Origin: Syntrophorhabdus sp. PtaB.Bin047
GTDB taxonomy: Bacteria; Desulfobacterota; Syntrophorhabdia; Syntrophorhabdales; Syntrophorhabdaceae
Length of the DNA stretch: 62,047 bases
Reading direction: 5' to 3'
NCBI GenBank assembly: GCA_002067235.1
Contig: MVQP01000007.1
Span: 1-62,047 of the forward strand
Program-made: the position numbers and the translations under genes
Notes under the pieces: generated by a model
Database searches by the model: none
What the model saw: the letters and a program-made list of their open reading frames with translations, nothing else
What the model was told of the DNA's origin: nothing
Part shown: positions 54,501 to 62,047 of the stretch, piece after piece
Layout: every line of letters starts with the position of its first letter
How positions within the stretch are numbered: position 1 is the stretch's first letter

Positions 54501-54886
54501 CCGTTGACGATGAGACCATCGCCTCCCTTGCCAGGGCTGCTGCGATCCACGAAGGCATACCCGACGCGGCCTGCGAGGTCGAAGACTCGCTGAGGGGCTT
54601 TTTCATGAACCGGGGCTTCCGGGCCTTCTTCGAGACAGGACCCGGCCTCGCGTTCTATAACGAAAAGGAAATAGTGGACGCCAAGGGCAACACCTTCAAG
54701 ATGGACCGGGTCATCGTGGGACCGAACCTGGTGCAGGTCATCGATTACAAGACCGGGGAGGTCCGCTCCGACACCCACATCGAACAGGTGGGCCGTTACG
54801 CCAGGCTCCTCTCCGAGGTGTATCCCGAGCGGGAAGTGAAAGGCTATCTTCTCTACCTCGACGATGGGGAGGTCGCCAGGATATGA
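51539..54886 (+). CDS. addA: AddA-like UvrD-family helicase-nuclease
   Basis: A 1115-residue subunit of a RecBCD-type double-strand break resection enzyme. The Walker A motif is SSAGSGKTYRLAEHY. Helicase motif II reads LLDEFQDTSLLQWK, motif III GDRKQAIYRWRGG, and motifs V and VI include HKAKGLQFPVVI and LYVAFTRAEEELY. The C-terminal PD-(D/E)XK nuclease has FKMDRVIVG and VIDYKTGE. Its stop overlaps the addB start (ATGA). This pair initiates homologous recombination and limits foreign DNA. Confidence 0.92.
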   Translation: MTDDRTTGAAPQIITVRSSAGSGKTYRLAEHYLKVLLAAALADTTLQTRMANIVAITFTNKAAQEMRTRILNWMKRIILDLPFENSSLKPLDTIMKGITTVLPDVPLPDKSADVIRETGGLTGKAVKVRDYLMGATDRRFTELLRDFGHFNVGTIDSFVNLTLKASAMQLNLPPDFEVSTETKELIDLALRECLQRTGEEGRARAIFDAFLESYIELEGDRAGWVPRELLRAVISSLWNEETKENREFVMPAGRAHAGAADLRGSMADSASRLLKALAADTGVKPLSHLITALERCADPRENALSKSVYFERSLEDCLKKGSSPPGPQERELWDTVVRLRRLYAGALSVSKYIPYVQVYGFFKEVFQREITYYRRVIPIEELNRLLQDIVSRRDFVPEIYYTLSERYIHFLLDEFQDTSLLQWKNIEVLAEEALSRGGSLFLVGDRKQAIYRWRGGRPELVDEIADRYRDNYRVEELNLDTNYRSSEHIVAFNNAVFDAGNLAVLGGSVLAGHPPEAVDEAVKPYRTSRQLFLETKKDMGFVSIEQLAAEGDDENGQDVFTGDEARDLVEEKLKTLIQGIMARDVFRQGDLAVLVRTREEAGAVATVLLSMGLSVESEHTVSIRNNPLIREVICFLKFLDKPDDDLSFASFITGRIFAAKNGDGASRMSAWLSERYLADRGPFLYLQFRADHGALFEEGFAGFLSRVGYLPLYDLVVNFYRHWEILARFPDDVPYLLHFLELVKERERSDMSSLAGFIEFLDNGSPGASYGASDDDKAFLLSTPDSLNAVRVLTIHKAKGLQFPVVILPFVTLTSFSASSGRDKQRCFQSDDDGLRLFYLKKEYTEVSPDLAALYRTKERDYLADELNNLYVAFTRAEEELYILLTDKKRQKNYLIDHIFGMEAFRPFAKDRAITLGQARVAARPGKDAAPPGPGSTASFSDFTGEPAWPVKLGGSILDPGQLSRRAVRARRKGDAIHRALSLIASLPVDDETIASLARAAAIHEGIPDAACEVEDSLRGFFMNRGFRAFFETGPGLAFYNEKEIVDAKGNTFKMDRVIVGPNLVQVIDYKTGEVRSDTHIEQVGRYARLLSEVYPEREVKGYLLYLDDGEVARI

Positions 54887-57702
54887 GCGTCCTTCGCTCC
54901 ATACCCTTCGCCTCGGACATCATCGAGGAGGTAGCCGGCATCGTCGGGACCGAGGCCTCAACCGGCGAAGAGATGGCCGTCGTCTTTCCCGGCAAGCGCC
55001 CTACCCTTTATCTCAAGGCCCGGCTGGCATCCCTCTCGGGCCGGAAGACCTTCTTCCCTCCCCGGTGCTTCTCCCTCGACGAGTTCATCGACGAGATAGC
55101 CCGGAGGCGAAACCCCGGGTTCGCGGATATCGATCATGGCGACGCGGCCTTTGTCCTCTTCGGCCTCATACGGTCCCTCAGGGCCTTCGACCGCCACGCC
55201 TTCGCCCGCAAGGGGTTTGGTGACTTTCTGCGCTGGGCGGGACACCTTCTCAATTTCATTGACCGCCTCGACATGGAAGGGATCGACAACAGCGCCCTCG
55301 CCAACGTGGAGAGGAACGCGTCCATCGGATATGATGTGCCTCAGAGCGTCAACGAACTCCTGTCCAATATCTCTCTGATCAGAAGCGAATTCCACCGGGT
55401 TCTGGCCGAGGGCCGGTGGTTCACAAGGGGCACGAAGCGGATCGCGGCCGTCGAGGAGACGAGGGAGCGTGTCCCCGATGACCTTCGCCGGATCGTCTTC
55501 GCCGGACTCTTCGGCCTCACGGGAGGGGAAAGAGAAGTTCTCAGGTCCTTCTGGGACGCCGGACAGGCCACGGTGCTCCTCTCAGGTGACCCCGAGGACT
55601 GGCCCATGCTCAAAGACCTCGTCGGCCACCTCAAGGCAAAGGTGGAATACGGGGACACCGCCGAAAGCGACCGCCCGGCGGTCAGTCTTCACGCGGGCCA
55701 CGACACGCACGCGGAGGTACTCGAGGCGTACCGTATCCTCGAGGAAGCGCCCCTGAAGAAGACGGCCATCATCCTTCCCGACGCCGACCCCCTCTTCCCG
55801 CTCCTTAGCTTCGTGGCGGACAGGACGGAGCTGCGATGCAACGTCTCCCTGGCATATCCGATGGACAGGACACCGGTATTTGACCTCACCCGCGCCGTCC
55901 TTGCCGCGCGGGTCGAGAGAAGGGCCGGCGGACAGTACCCCTCGGCGCGGTATCTCGCCGTGATCCTCCACCCCTTCATAAAGAACCTCGAACCTGACTC
56001 CAACCTCAGGAGCCTCATCGTCCACATAGAGCGTTCCCTGTCGGACGAAACCGGAAAGGGCCCGCTTGCAGGCCGGTCCCTTGTGACCCTTGCCGAGATA
56101 GAGCAGGCGGCAGCCACCCTTGAGCCGTCGGGACAGACGGGGCAGTTCGCGGCGCTCCTCGAGGTGCACCGGCTGTTCTTCCGGAACTTCGAGGACCTGT
56201 CCACCGTCGGGGAGGTTGCCGCCGCCCTGGAGGAGGCCCTCGAAGCGATAGTCTTCAAAACGCCGGTCCGTTCCTACGTGCTGTCGGGGACGATCTTCGA
56301 GAGCATCCTTGGCGCCCTGGGTTCCCTGAAGGGCTCGCTCTTTAGTTCCTCGCCCCTGTCCGACGATCCCGCCGACAACACACGAGCCATCTGCGACATT
56401 ACTCTTCATCACCTCGAGAGCGCCACCCTGCCCTTCGACACACACCCCGTGGAAGAGCTCGAGATCATCGGCATGCTCGAATCGAGGAACTTGTCCTTCG
56501 AGAGGGTCATCATCCTCGATGTGAACGAGGGGGTCCTGCCGGGGCCGAGGGAGGTGAACCCCGTGATCCCCATTGGCGTTTTCGAGACGCTGGGCATCCC
56601 GTCCCCCGAGTTCACGGAGGCGATATACAGGTACAATTTCTATCGCCTCACGGGAAGCGCCGGGGAGGTCCATCTCGTGTACCGCAACTCCGAGGACAGG
56701 CCGAGAAGCAGGTACATCGAAGAGGTCCTCTGGGCGGAGGAGAGATCACAGGGACAGCTCGACGTCATTCCCGTCCGGCAGATGATAATCCCCGTCAACC
56801 TCAAAAGGCACGCGTCTCCCCCCGCGATCGAAAAGACGGACACAGTCCTTCGCACCCTTACGGGCAGCGCTTTGTCTCCGAGCACCCTCGACACATACGT
56901 GCGATGTCCCCTGCTGTTCTATTTCACGCGCCTTATGGGCCTCGAAGAGCGCAAGACCTTCTCCGGAGACATCGAGGCGACGGACCGCGGGAATATCATC
57001 CACCGCATCCTCAGCGACACTTTCAGCCCCTACATCGGGCTCACGCTGACGAAGGAGAGCGAGGATGGTCTCAGGGAATGCCTGCAAAACGCCTTGGAGA
57101 CAAGCTTCAAGGACATCCCGGCATCCGGGGAATATTACCTCTTCAAGCGCATCGCCGCGTACAAGCTGGATTCCTTCCTTAGACGCCACATGAGGACCTT
57201 AAGCGGGCCCGTGACCATAGAATGCCTGGAGGAGGCTTTCAGAAAACCCCTGGAGATAAGGGGCTCCGCCGTCACTCTCTACGGACGGATCGACCGCGTC
57301 GACCGCGACATCACATCCGGCAGATATACCGTCTACGACTACAAAACGGGCACTGCGAAACAGTATCCGTTGAAAATCCTGGAAAAGACGGATTTCGGCG
57401 ATATCCTCTCCATCCACGATCACGTCCCTTCATTCCAGCTGCCCGTCTATATCCACATCTTCTCGGCGGAGAAGAACGTACCCGTCGAGAGGATCGACGC
57501 GGCACTCATACTGCTCGGCAACAATACGGACGAGGTCTTTCTGAAAGGAAAGGACGAAAAGGAGAACAAACGCCTTTTCGACGCCTATACGTCGGGCATC
57601 GAAACGGTGGTGTCACACATGCTCGACCCCGATCAGCCCTTTGAGGCCTTTGACACCAACCGTTGCGCGGACTGCACGGCAAGGGACCTGTGCCATGTGT
57701 GA
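54883..57702 (+). CDS. addB: AddB-like Fe-S nuclease subunit
   Basis: A 939-residue partner of AddA. The N-terminal part is a helicase-like scaffold with no convincing Walker A motif (VVFPGKRPTLYLKARL in that place). The C-terminal nuclease carries GRIDRVDRD and YTVYDYKTGT. Cysteines in YVRCPLLFYF and in the final CADCTARDLC can ligate the [4Fe-4S] cluster that closes the nuclease domain in AddB. It is translationally coupled to addA. Sequence conservation is low, as usual for AddB, so the name rests partly on context. Confidence 0.88.
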   Translation: MSVLRSIPFASDIIEEVAGIVGTEASTGEEMAVVFPGKRPTLYLKARLASLSGRKTFFPPRCFSLDEFIDEIARRRNPGFADIDHGDAAFVLFGLIRSLRAFDRHAFARKGFGDFLRWAGHLLNFIDRLDMEGIDNSALANVERNASIGYDVPQSVNELLSNISLIRSEFHRVLAEGRWFTRGTKRIAAVEETRERVPDDLRRIVFAGLFGLTGGEREVLRSFWDAGQATVLLSGDPEDWPMLKDLVGHLKAKVEYGDTAESDRPAVSLHAGHDTHAEVLEAYRILEEAPLKKTAIILPDADPLFPLLSFVADRTELRCNVSLAYPMDRTPVFDLTRAVLAARVERRAGGQYPSARYLAVILHPFIKNLEPDSNLRSLIVHIERSLSDETGKGPLAGRSLVTLAEIEQAAATLEPSGQTGQFAALLEVHRLFFRNFEDLSTVGEVAAALEEALEAIVFKTPVRSYVLSGTIFESILGALGSLKGSLFSSSPLSDDPADNTRAICDITLHHLESATLPFDTHPVEELEIIGMLESRNLSFERVIILDVNEGVLPGPREVNPVIPIGVFETLGIPSPEFTEAIYRYNFYRLTGSAGEVHLVYRNSEDRPRSRYIEEVLWAEERSQGQLDVIPVRQMIIPVNLKRHASPPAIEKTDTVLRTLTGSALSPSTLDTYVRCPLLFYFTRLMGLEERKTFSGDIEATDRGNIIHRILSDTFSPYIGLTLTKESEDGLRECLQNALETSFKDIPASGEYYLFKRIAAYKLDSFLRRHMRTLSGPVTIECLEEAFRKPLEIRGSAVTLYGRIDRVDRDITSGRYTVYDYKTGTAKQYPLKILEKTDFGDILSIHDHVPSFQLPVYIHIFSAEKNVPVERIDAALILLGNNTDEVFLKGKDEKENKRLFDAYTSGIETVVSHMLDPDQPFEAFDTNRCADCTARDLCHV

Positions 57703-57839
57703 AGACGGTTCAAGAGTTCGAGTGTTCAACGACTCCAGGCCAACAGCCCACGAGAGAACTGCTTTTACAGCTGACCATAGTCGATACTTTGTGCTCCGTG
57801 ACCGCAACACCGGTTCCGAGCACGACAGGGATCGAGGCT

Positions 57840-60800
57840 CTATTTCTTTTCCACAATAAAGACTCCAGGCGCCGACCACCCCTGTATTGACGGCTCGTAC
57901 ATGCATTCCATCCTCGCCGGTCTCACGGAAAACTTGCCAGGCAATTCCGCGCGCATCGTATAGGCAAGTTCGTAGACCTCGCCCTTGGTGACCCTGGTGA
58001 AGAAAAAGACCATCTTGTCGTCCCACCTCTCGATGCGAGAGTAAGGCTTATAGTCTGCGTAGATGGTCTGCCGAACAACTTCAAAACCGGAAGGCAGATA
58101 ATCCTCCAGCACCAGATATTGATAGTTATCATCTGCCCTGAACTTGATCTTTACGATCACCTCGTCACCGACCTTGACCATCTTTGTCTTGATTTCCTGA
58201 GGAACGAAGAACTCGTTGTTGTTGATGTCCGTAACGCGCCGGGCAAGATAGAAGGTGCGCGACAGGCTGAGTCCGTTCCCAAGCGATCTGATCCCCGTTT
58301 CTTCGGACCGGAAGATGGAGAAGAGCCCGCGCTTGAAATAAAGATGTCCTTTCAGGGTAAGGTCGAAGCTCGTATCTGAGCCGGCGGTTCCTTTTGCCTC
58401 TACGCGATACACCTGACCCTTCGCCGGCATCTTTATCTTCACCTTCTTCGTCAGCGACGCGACCTCTTTCAGGTTCGACATATCGTAATGAAACGAGGTG
58501 ATCTTCCCTCCGTTGAGGACAAAGGAGAGGTCTCCAGAGCGGGAGACCCCGCCGGTCGTCTCTTCAAGATACCTGCCCACCGCAAAGAGTATAGTGGCGG
58601 TTTCCTTTGTCGAGTGCCATCCGTCGCCCCTGCTTCGCTTTGAGAGGGACTGAACGATCTGTGCAGGCAACGCAGACCTGTCCTTCGATTCCACCAGCGC
58701 GGATAGAACATGGGCGCTCATCTCGGTGGGTCTGCCCTGCCAGCCCCAATAGTATTCGTATGGCGAATCCCAGTATACGCCAAGAGCATCGGCCCTGCGC
58801 ATGGCCTTCAGCTTCGCCACGAGGTCAGCCACCTGCTTGTCGATCTTGCCCGCGTCGGCGATCTGGATCTTACCGCGCTTCTTTGCCTCCGCCAGGGTCT
58901 TGATGGCGAAAGACATTTGGTAGGCGTTCAGGTTCCTCTCGGCGGCAAACTCGTCGATGAACCGTGGGTCCCATTTTCCCCACAAGGTCCCCACGTATAT
59001 CAGGTAGGCCCTCTGGTCGCTGTCCATCAGGGCGCTCGCATCGACCATTCCGGACAGAGCAGCAAGTCCCGAATCGACGGCATCCTGGTTGACGGTATAG
59101 CCGAGCGTTTTTGAGACATAGAGGGCATAGAGCGCGTACCCCGTCAGGAACCCGCTCGTGCTGTCTCCGCCCCACCACCCCCAAGTTCCGTCAGCGTTCT
59201 GCATGTCCTGCAGTCTCTTGAGTCCCACAGCTGCCTTATCTGCCAGGTCTGTGTCCGAGATCAGATGCTCCATGCCTTTCTGCTTCAGAAGGGCCTTGAG
59301 GGCAAGGACGGGTAGAAACTTATTGATCGTCTGTTCCACGCAGCCATAGGGATATTCGGCGAGAAACCGCGATGCCTTGATGAGCTTGAGGACAGGACTT
59401 GGATTGACGGTCACAATCAATTCATCAGGTCTGAACTCGAATTCGTCGGCATTCCGGGGCGGCTGCAGCTCGACAGTCTGATGCGATGCCATGTCGCCAA
59501 CCCCAAAAAGAGAGTAGTTGGCTCCCGAACTCAGAACCGGCAATGTCATTCTCAGCGCGTCCTTTGCCGACCCTTTCGAAAGGGCCTGAAAGAAGAGCGT
59601 CATGTTCTCACTGTCCTCAGGCACCTTGATGGTATAGAATGTCCTCGTTGAACCAAAGGCGGGGAGGCTGATCTTTGTTCTTTCGTCCGCGAGGATCTTC
59701 TTGTCGTTCACCTTGAAAAGCGTTTCAACCGATTCCAGCCCTCTTTCGGTGTTGTTGTTGATCATACCGATAAGACTGATCGTGTCTCCCCGGGTAAAGA
59801 ACCTGGGCTTGCCTATTCTCGCTATCAGATCCTGCGTCACCAGGATCTCACCCTTTCTTTCCCCTGCCCTGCCGTCGAGGTCGTGTCCGCGAGCGGTCAG
59901 CCGCCAGGTCGTGAGATTGTCCGGCACATTGAAAGACAGCGTTGCCTGCCCTCTCTCGTTCGTCCTTATATCCGCCTTCCAGAAGGCCGTGTCCGCAAAC
60001 TTCTCCCTTATCTTCACCTTCCCCTCTTTTGCTGCACCCGCCAGAACGGTGAAGGTGTAGGAATAGTTCGTTAGGACCCAGTTGGATATCTTGGAATAGA
60101 AAAACTCCCTGATATTCGGAGTATGATCGGGCCGTATCTGGTAGATCGCCTCATCAACAACGCCCAGGGAAAGGTCTGCTGCAACGGGTCTGCCTGCGTC
60201 GTTCGCGACGGATATCTTCATGGTAACACGCTCTCCGGGAAGATACCTTGCCTTATCAGGCGTCATCGAGATCGAAAGGGACGTATCTGCAGCCGGCAAA
60301 CTCACGGAAACACTGCTCGAATAGAGCGCTCGGCCTTTTTGCAGCGTTCCAACGATAAAGACATTTGGCGCATAGGCGCTCTTGATGTCGAGCTTCACGG
60401 GGACCATGTTCCCATGCATCTTCACCACCCTGGTCTCGTGTATGTCCTTGCCCTCTATGGTAAGGAGCACGTAGGCATCGGCGAACCTGCTCTTGATCAG
60501 GCAGGTGACCTCCCCCGGCTTCTCCATCCGGGGATCGCTGACGGCAAGCTCGAGGTTCTTGAAACGCGAATCCACCCGGGAGGAACCACGGCCATAGATC
60601 CAGACGACACGGGAGGCGGTGATCATGTTGTCCTGTTGGTCCTTGCTTTCGGCAACAATGTCATATTCGCCGTAATACTGGAGCGTGTCGGGCAGTTCCA
60701 GTGTTCCTCGACCTTGTTTGTCGGTGTTAATCTGTCGCTCCATCACAGGCCTGCTGTCGTGCAGATAGACCATCTGGGAGGCTTTCCAGATATATCTGTA

Positions 60801-62047
60801 CACCTTTATGTTCACCGCGGCGGACACCGGTGTGCCGTCATGCGCCAAAGATGCGATCCTTATCATCTTCTTCTCGCCTTCCCCGAAGAACTGCCGGACG
60901 GGATCTATCTTCAGGTAGAACTCTCCCCTGCCGACCCTTACGGTCGACCGCGACGATACGCTGGCGTTGGACCCGTCGACGATCGTCGCCTCCAGCGTGA
61001 TCTCCCTGTCGTAGGGAAAATTGCCGGCCGACAGCTTCAGGACGGCCACTCCGTTCGCATCGAGATACTTCTCTCCTTCAAGCTTCAAACGGCCCGTGGA
61101 TGCCGGAGTTGCCGGAGAATCTTCTTCCCACCAGTACCTCGTGCCGGCGTCACGGAGTCTGGCCTCGAAGAACCGGTACCTGACAAGCGCCCCCTTGAGA
61201 GGCGAGCCGAAGAAGTACTTTGCATCCACCTTGAATTCAAGCGTATCCCTGTTGACAAAGAACCTCTTGGAAGGCGCTATGTCGATCCTGAACTCAGGCT
61301 TGCGATACTGTTCTACATAGAACCTCCCGGAAGCGAAAAGACTATCAGGGGTTGGGCCGGCTTTGATCTCGTATTCGCCGAGACCCATCTCGGCAGCCAG
61401 GGTGACGGAACCGCCGTATGTTCCCCAATCATCCAGGGTGAACTCTCCTGAATCCACGATCTTCTCGGCATCTATATTGTGGACCTGATAGTGAATACTT
61501 TTGCCCTTCATGGGAACCAGGGCCCTTTCGGATGATTTTCCGACCACCTTGTAATGAACCTTGTCACCGGCCCTGTAGACCGGTCGGTCCGTGTATATGA
61601 ACAGCCTCTTCTTCTCGCTTGCCCGGCCGCCTGGCGCGCCACTGTCGCAAAAAGCGTAACCAGCGTCATTGCTGGTCGCGAGGACCGTCAAATTGCGCCC
61701 GGAATCCACTTTGGATCGGTATACGCCATCTTTGTCCGTTTTGCCCCGCGCGACGGAATTCATGAGGGCGATACCTTCGCTGGATTGAAGTTGATGCTCC
61801 GGCACAGGTTTCGACGGCGTTCTTTCAAATGCTGTTATCGAGACACCGGGCATCGGTCGGTTCTTAATCAGGTCGGTCGCATATACAAGTATGTTGTCGA
61901 ACGACCTCTTGACTACGACACCGATGCTGGTCACGCTGAAGAACTTTCTGTTGCGGACCTTGTCCCCGTCGCTAACCTCTATGCAGTAGCTGCCCAAAGG
62001 TACGGCCTTCATGACCTCGATGGACTGGCTTCGATACTCGTAGGGCT
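57840..62047 (-). CDS. Bacterial alpha-2-macroglobulin family protein, 5' end outside the window
   Basis: A very large periplasmic protease trap. The visible part is about 1400 residues; the frame stays open past the ATG at 62012 to the window edge with sensible sequence (PYEYRSQSIEV), so the gene is truncated here. Repeated macroglobulin (MG) beta-domains fill the first half. A bait-like region is followed by the thioester motif YPYGCVEQTINKF (CVEQ at 59331-59342) at the start of the alpha-alpha toroid TED domain. Such proteins trap attacking proteases and often accompany PbpC; no pbpC is downstream, and upstream is not visible. It is convergent with addB. Confidence 0.93.
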   Translation of the reverse strand, partial: PYEYRSQSIEVMKAVPLGSYCIEVSDGDKVRNRKFFSVTSIGVVVKRSFDNILVYATDLIKNRPMPGVSITAFERTPSKPVPEHQLQSSEGIALMNSVARGKTDKDGVYRSKVDSGRNLTVLATSNDAGYAFCDSGAPGGRASEKKRLFIYTDRPVYRAGDKVHYKVVGKSSERALVPMKGKSIHYQVHNIDAEKIVDSGEFTLDDWGTYGGSVTLAAEMGLGEYEIKAGPTPDSLFASGRFYVEQYRKPEFRIDIAPSKRFFVNRDTLEFKVDAKYFFGSPLKGALVRYRFFEARLRDAGTRYWWEEDSPATPASTGRLKLEGEKYLDANGVAVLKLSAGNFPYDREITLEATIVDGSNASVSSRSTVRVGRGEFYLKIDPVRQFFGEGEKKMIRIASLAHDGTPVSAAVNIKVYRYIWKASQMVYLHDSRPVMERQINTDKQGRGTLELPDTLQYYGEYDIVAESKDQQDNMITASRVVWIYGRGSSRVDSRFKNLELAVSDPRMEKPGEVTCLIKSRFADAYVLLTIEGKDIHETRVVKMHGNMVPVKLDIKSAYAPNVFIVGTLQKGRALYSSSVSVSLPAADTSLSISMTPDKARYLPGERVTMKISVANDAGRPVAADLSLGVVDEAIYQIRPDHTPNIREFFYSKISNWVLTNYSYTFTVLAGAAKEGKVKIREKFADTAFWKADIRTNERGQATLSFNVPDNLTTWRLTARGHDLDGRAGERKGEILVTQDLIARIGKPRFFTRGDTISLIGMINNNTERGLESVETLFKVNDKKILADERTKISLPAFGSTRTFYTIKVPEDSENMTLFFQALSKGSAKDALRMTLPVLSSGANYSLFGVGDMASHQTVELQPPRNADEFEFRPDELIVTVNPSPVLKLIKASRFLAEYPYGCVEQTINKFLPVLALKALLKQKGMEHLISDTDLADKAAVGLKRLQDMQNADGTWGWWGGDSTSGFLTGYALYALYVSKTLGYTVNQDAVDSGLAALSGMVDASALMDSDQRAYLIYVGTLWGKWDPRFIDEFAAERNLNAYQMSFAIKTLAEAKKRGKIQIADAGKIDKQVADLVAKLKAMRRADALGVYWDSPYEYYWGWQGRPTEMSAHVLSALVESKDRSALPAQIVQSLSKRSRGDGWHSTKETATILFAVGRYLEETTGGVSRSGDLSFVLNGGKITSFHYDMSNLKEVASLTKKVKIKMPAKGQVYRVEAKGTAGSDTSFDLTLKGHLYFKRGLFSIFRSEETGIRSLGNGLSLSRTFYLARRVTDINNNEFFVPQEIKTKMVKVGDEVIVKIKFRADDNYQYLVLEDYLPSGFEVVRQTIYADYKPYSRIERWDDKMVFFFTRVTKGEVYELAYTMRAELPGKFSVRPARMECMYEPSIQGWSAPGVFIVEKK

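Overview
This 62 kb window reads as an ordinary stretch of chromosome from a G+C-rich Gram-negative bacterium, most likely a strictly anaerobic Desulfobacterota (deltaproteobacterial) lineage of the Syntrophus/Syntrophorhabdus type. The pointers are a Re-type citrate synthase operon, LPS-type envelope genes (SurA-like PpiCs, a TPR/beta-barrel exporter, an alpha-2-macroglobulin), PAS-LuxR regulators, RNase Y and a proteobacterial 6S RNA beside zapA. The lineage is an inference from gene content, not from a marker search. I see no phage, transposase, CRISPR array or rRNA.

Left part (0-12 kb): an RlmL-like rRNA methyltransferase, truA, a small lipoprotein, gyrA-gpsA, an Atg22/UMF1-type MFS transporter, a DUF6125-like protein, alanine dehydrogenase, a GapN-like aldehyde dehydrogenase, a DUF2238 membrane protein and tRNA-Asn. 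Middle-left (12-24.3 kb) is a long minus-strand run. It starts at a strong promoter with aspS, then Re-citrate synthase, LeuC/LeuD-type aconitase and NADP-isocitrate dehydrogenase (an oxidative route from acetyl-CoA and oxaloacetate to 2-oxoglutarate). It continues with prfB (programmed +1 frameshift), zapB, zapA, 6S RNA, rny, ymdB and tyrS. The citrate synthase carries a C-terminal Cache/PDC sensor domain, which is unusual for a soluble enzyme.

Centre (26-43 kb): galT diverges from a tightly coupled six-gene operon behind a consensus sigma70 promoter. The operon holds two TPR proteins, a TPR plus outer-membrane beta-barrel protein, a processive GT2 synthase, a GH26-like lipoprotein and a large hybrid histidine kinase. 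It resembles synthase-dependent exopolysaccharide systems (Pga/Bcs) but is not a direct match to either. Next to it lie a PilZ protein, a REC-PP2C phosphatase, a STAS antagonist and an RsbW-like kinase (a partner-switching module without a local sigma factor), then a NarL-type regulator and a four-PAS LuxR protein.

Right part (43-62 kb): a lytic transglycosylase, mfd, two parvulin-type chaperones (the second SurA-like), pdxA, a Tim44-like protein, an AddA/AddB helicase-nuclease pair and, on the opposite strand, the 5'-truncated gene of a thioester-containing alpha-2-macroglobulin.

Several families of short imperfect repeats lie between genes. Some supply the last codons, the stop codon or the leader of the neighbouring gene. 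They and the regulatory structures at rny, zapA/6S and the exopolysaccharide promoter are the main non-coding features of interest.
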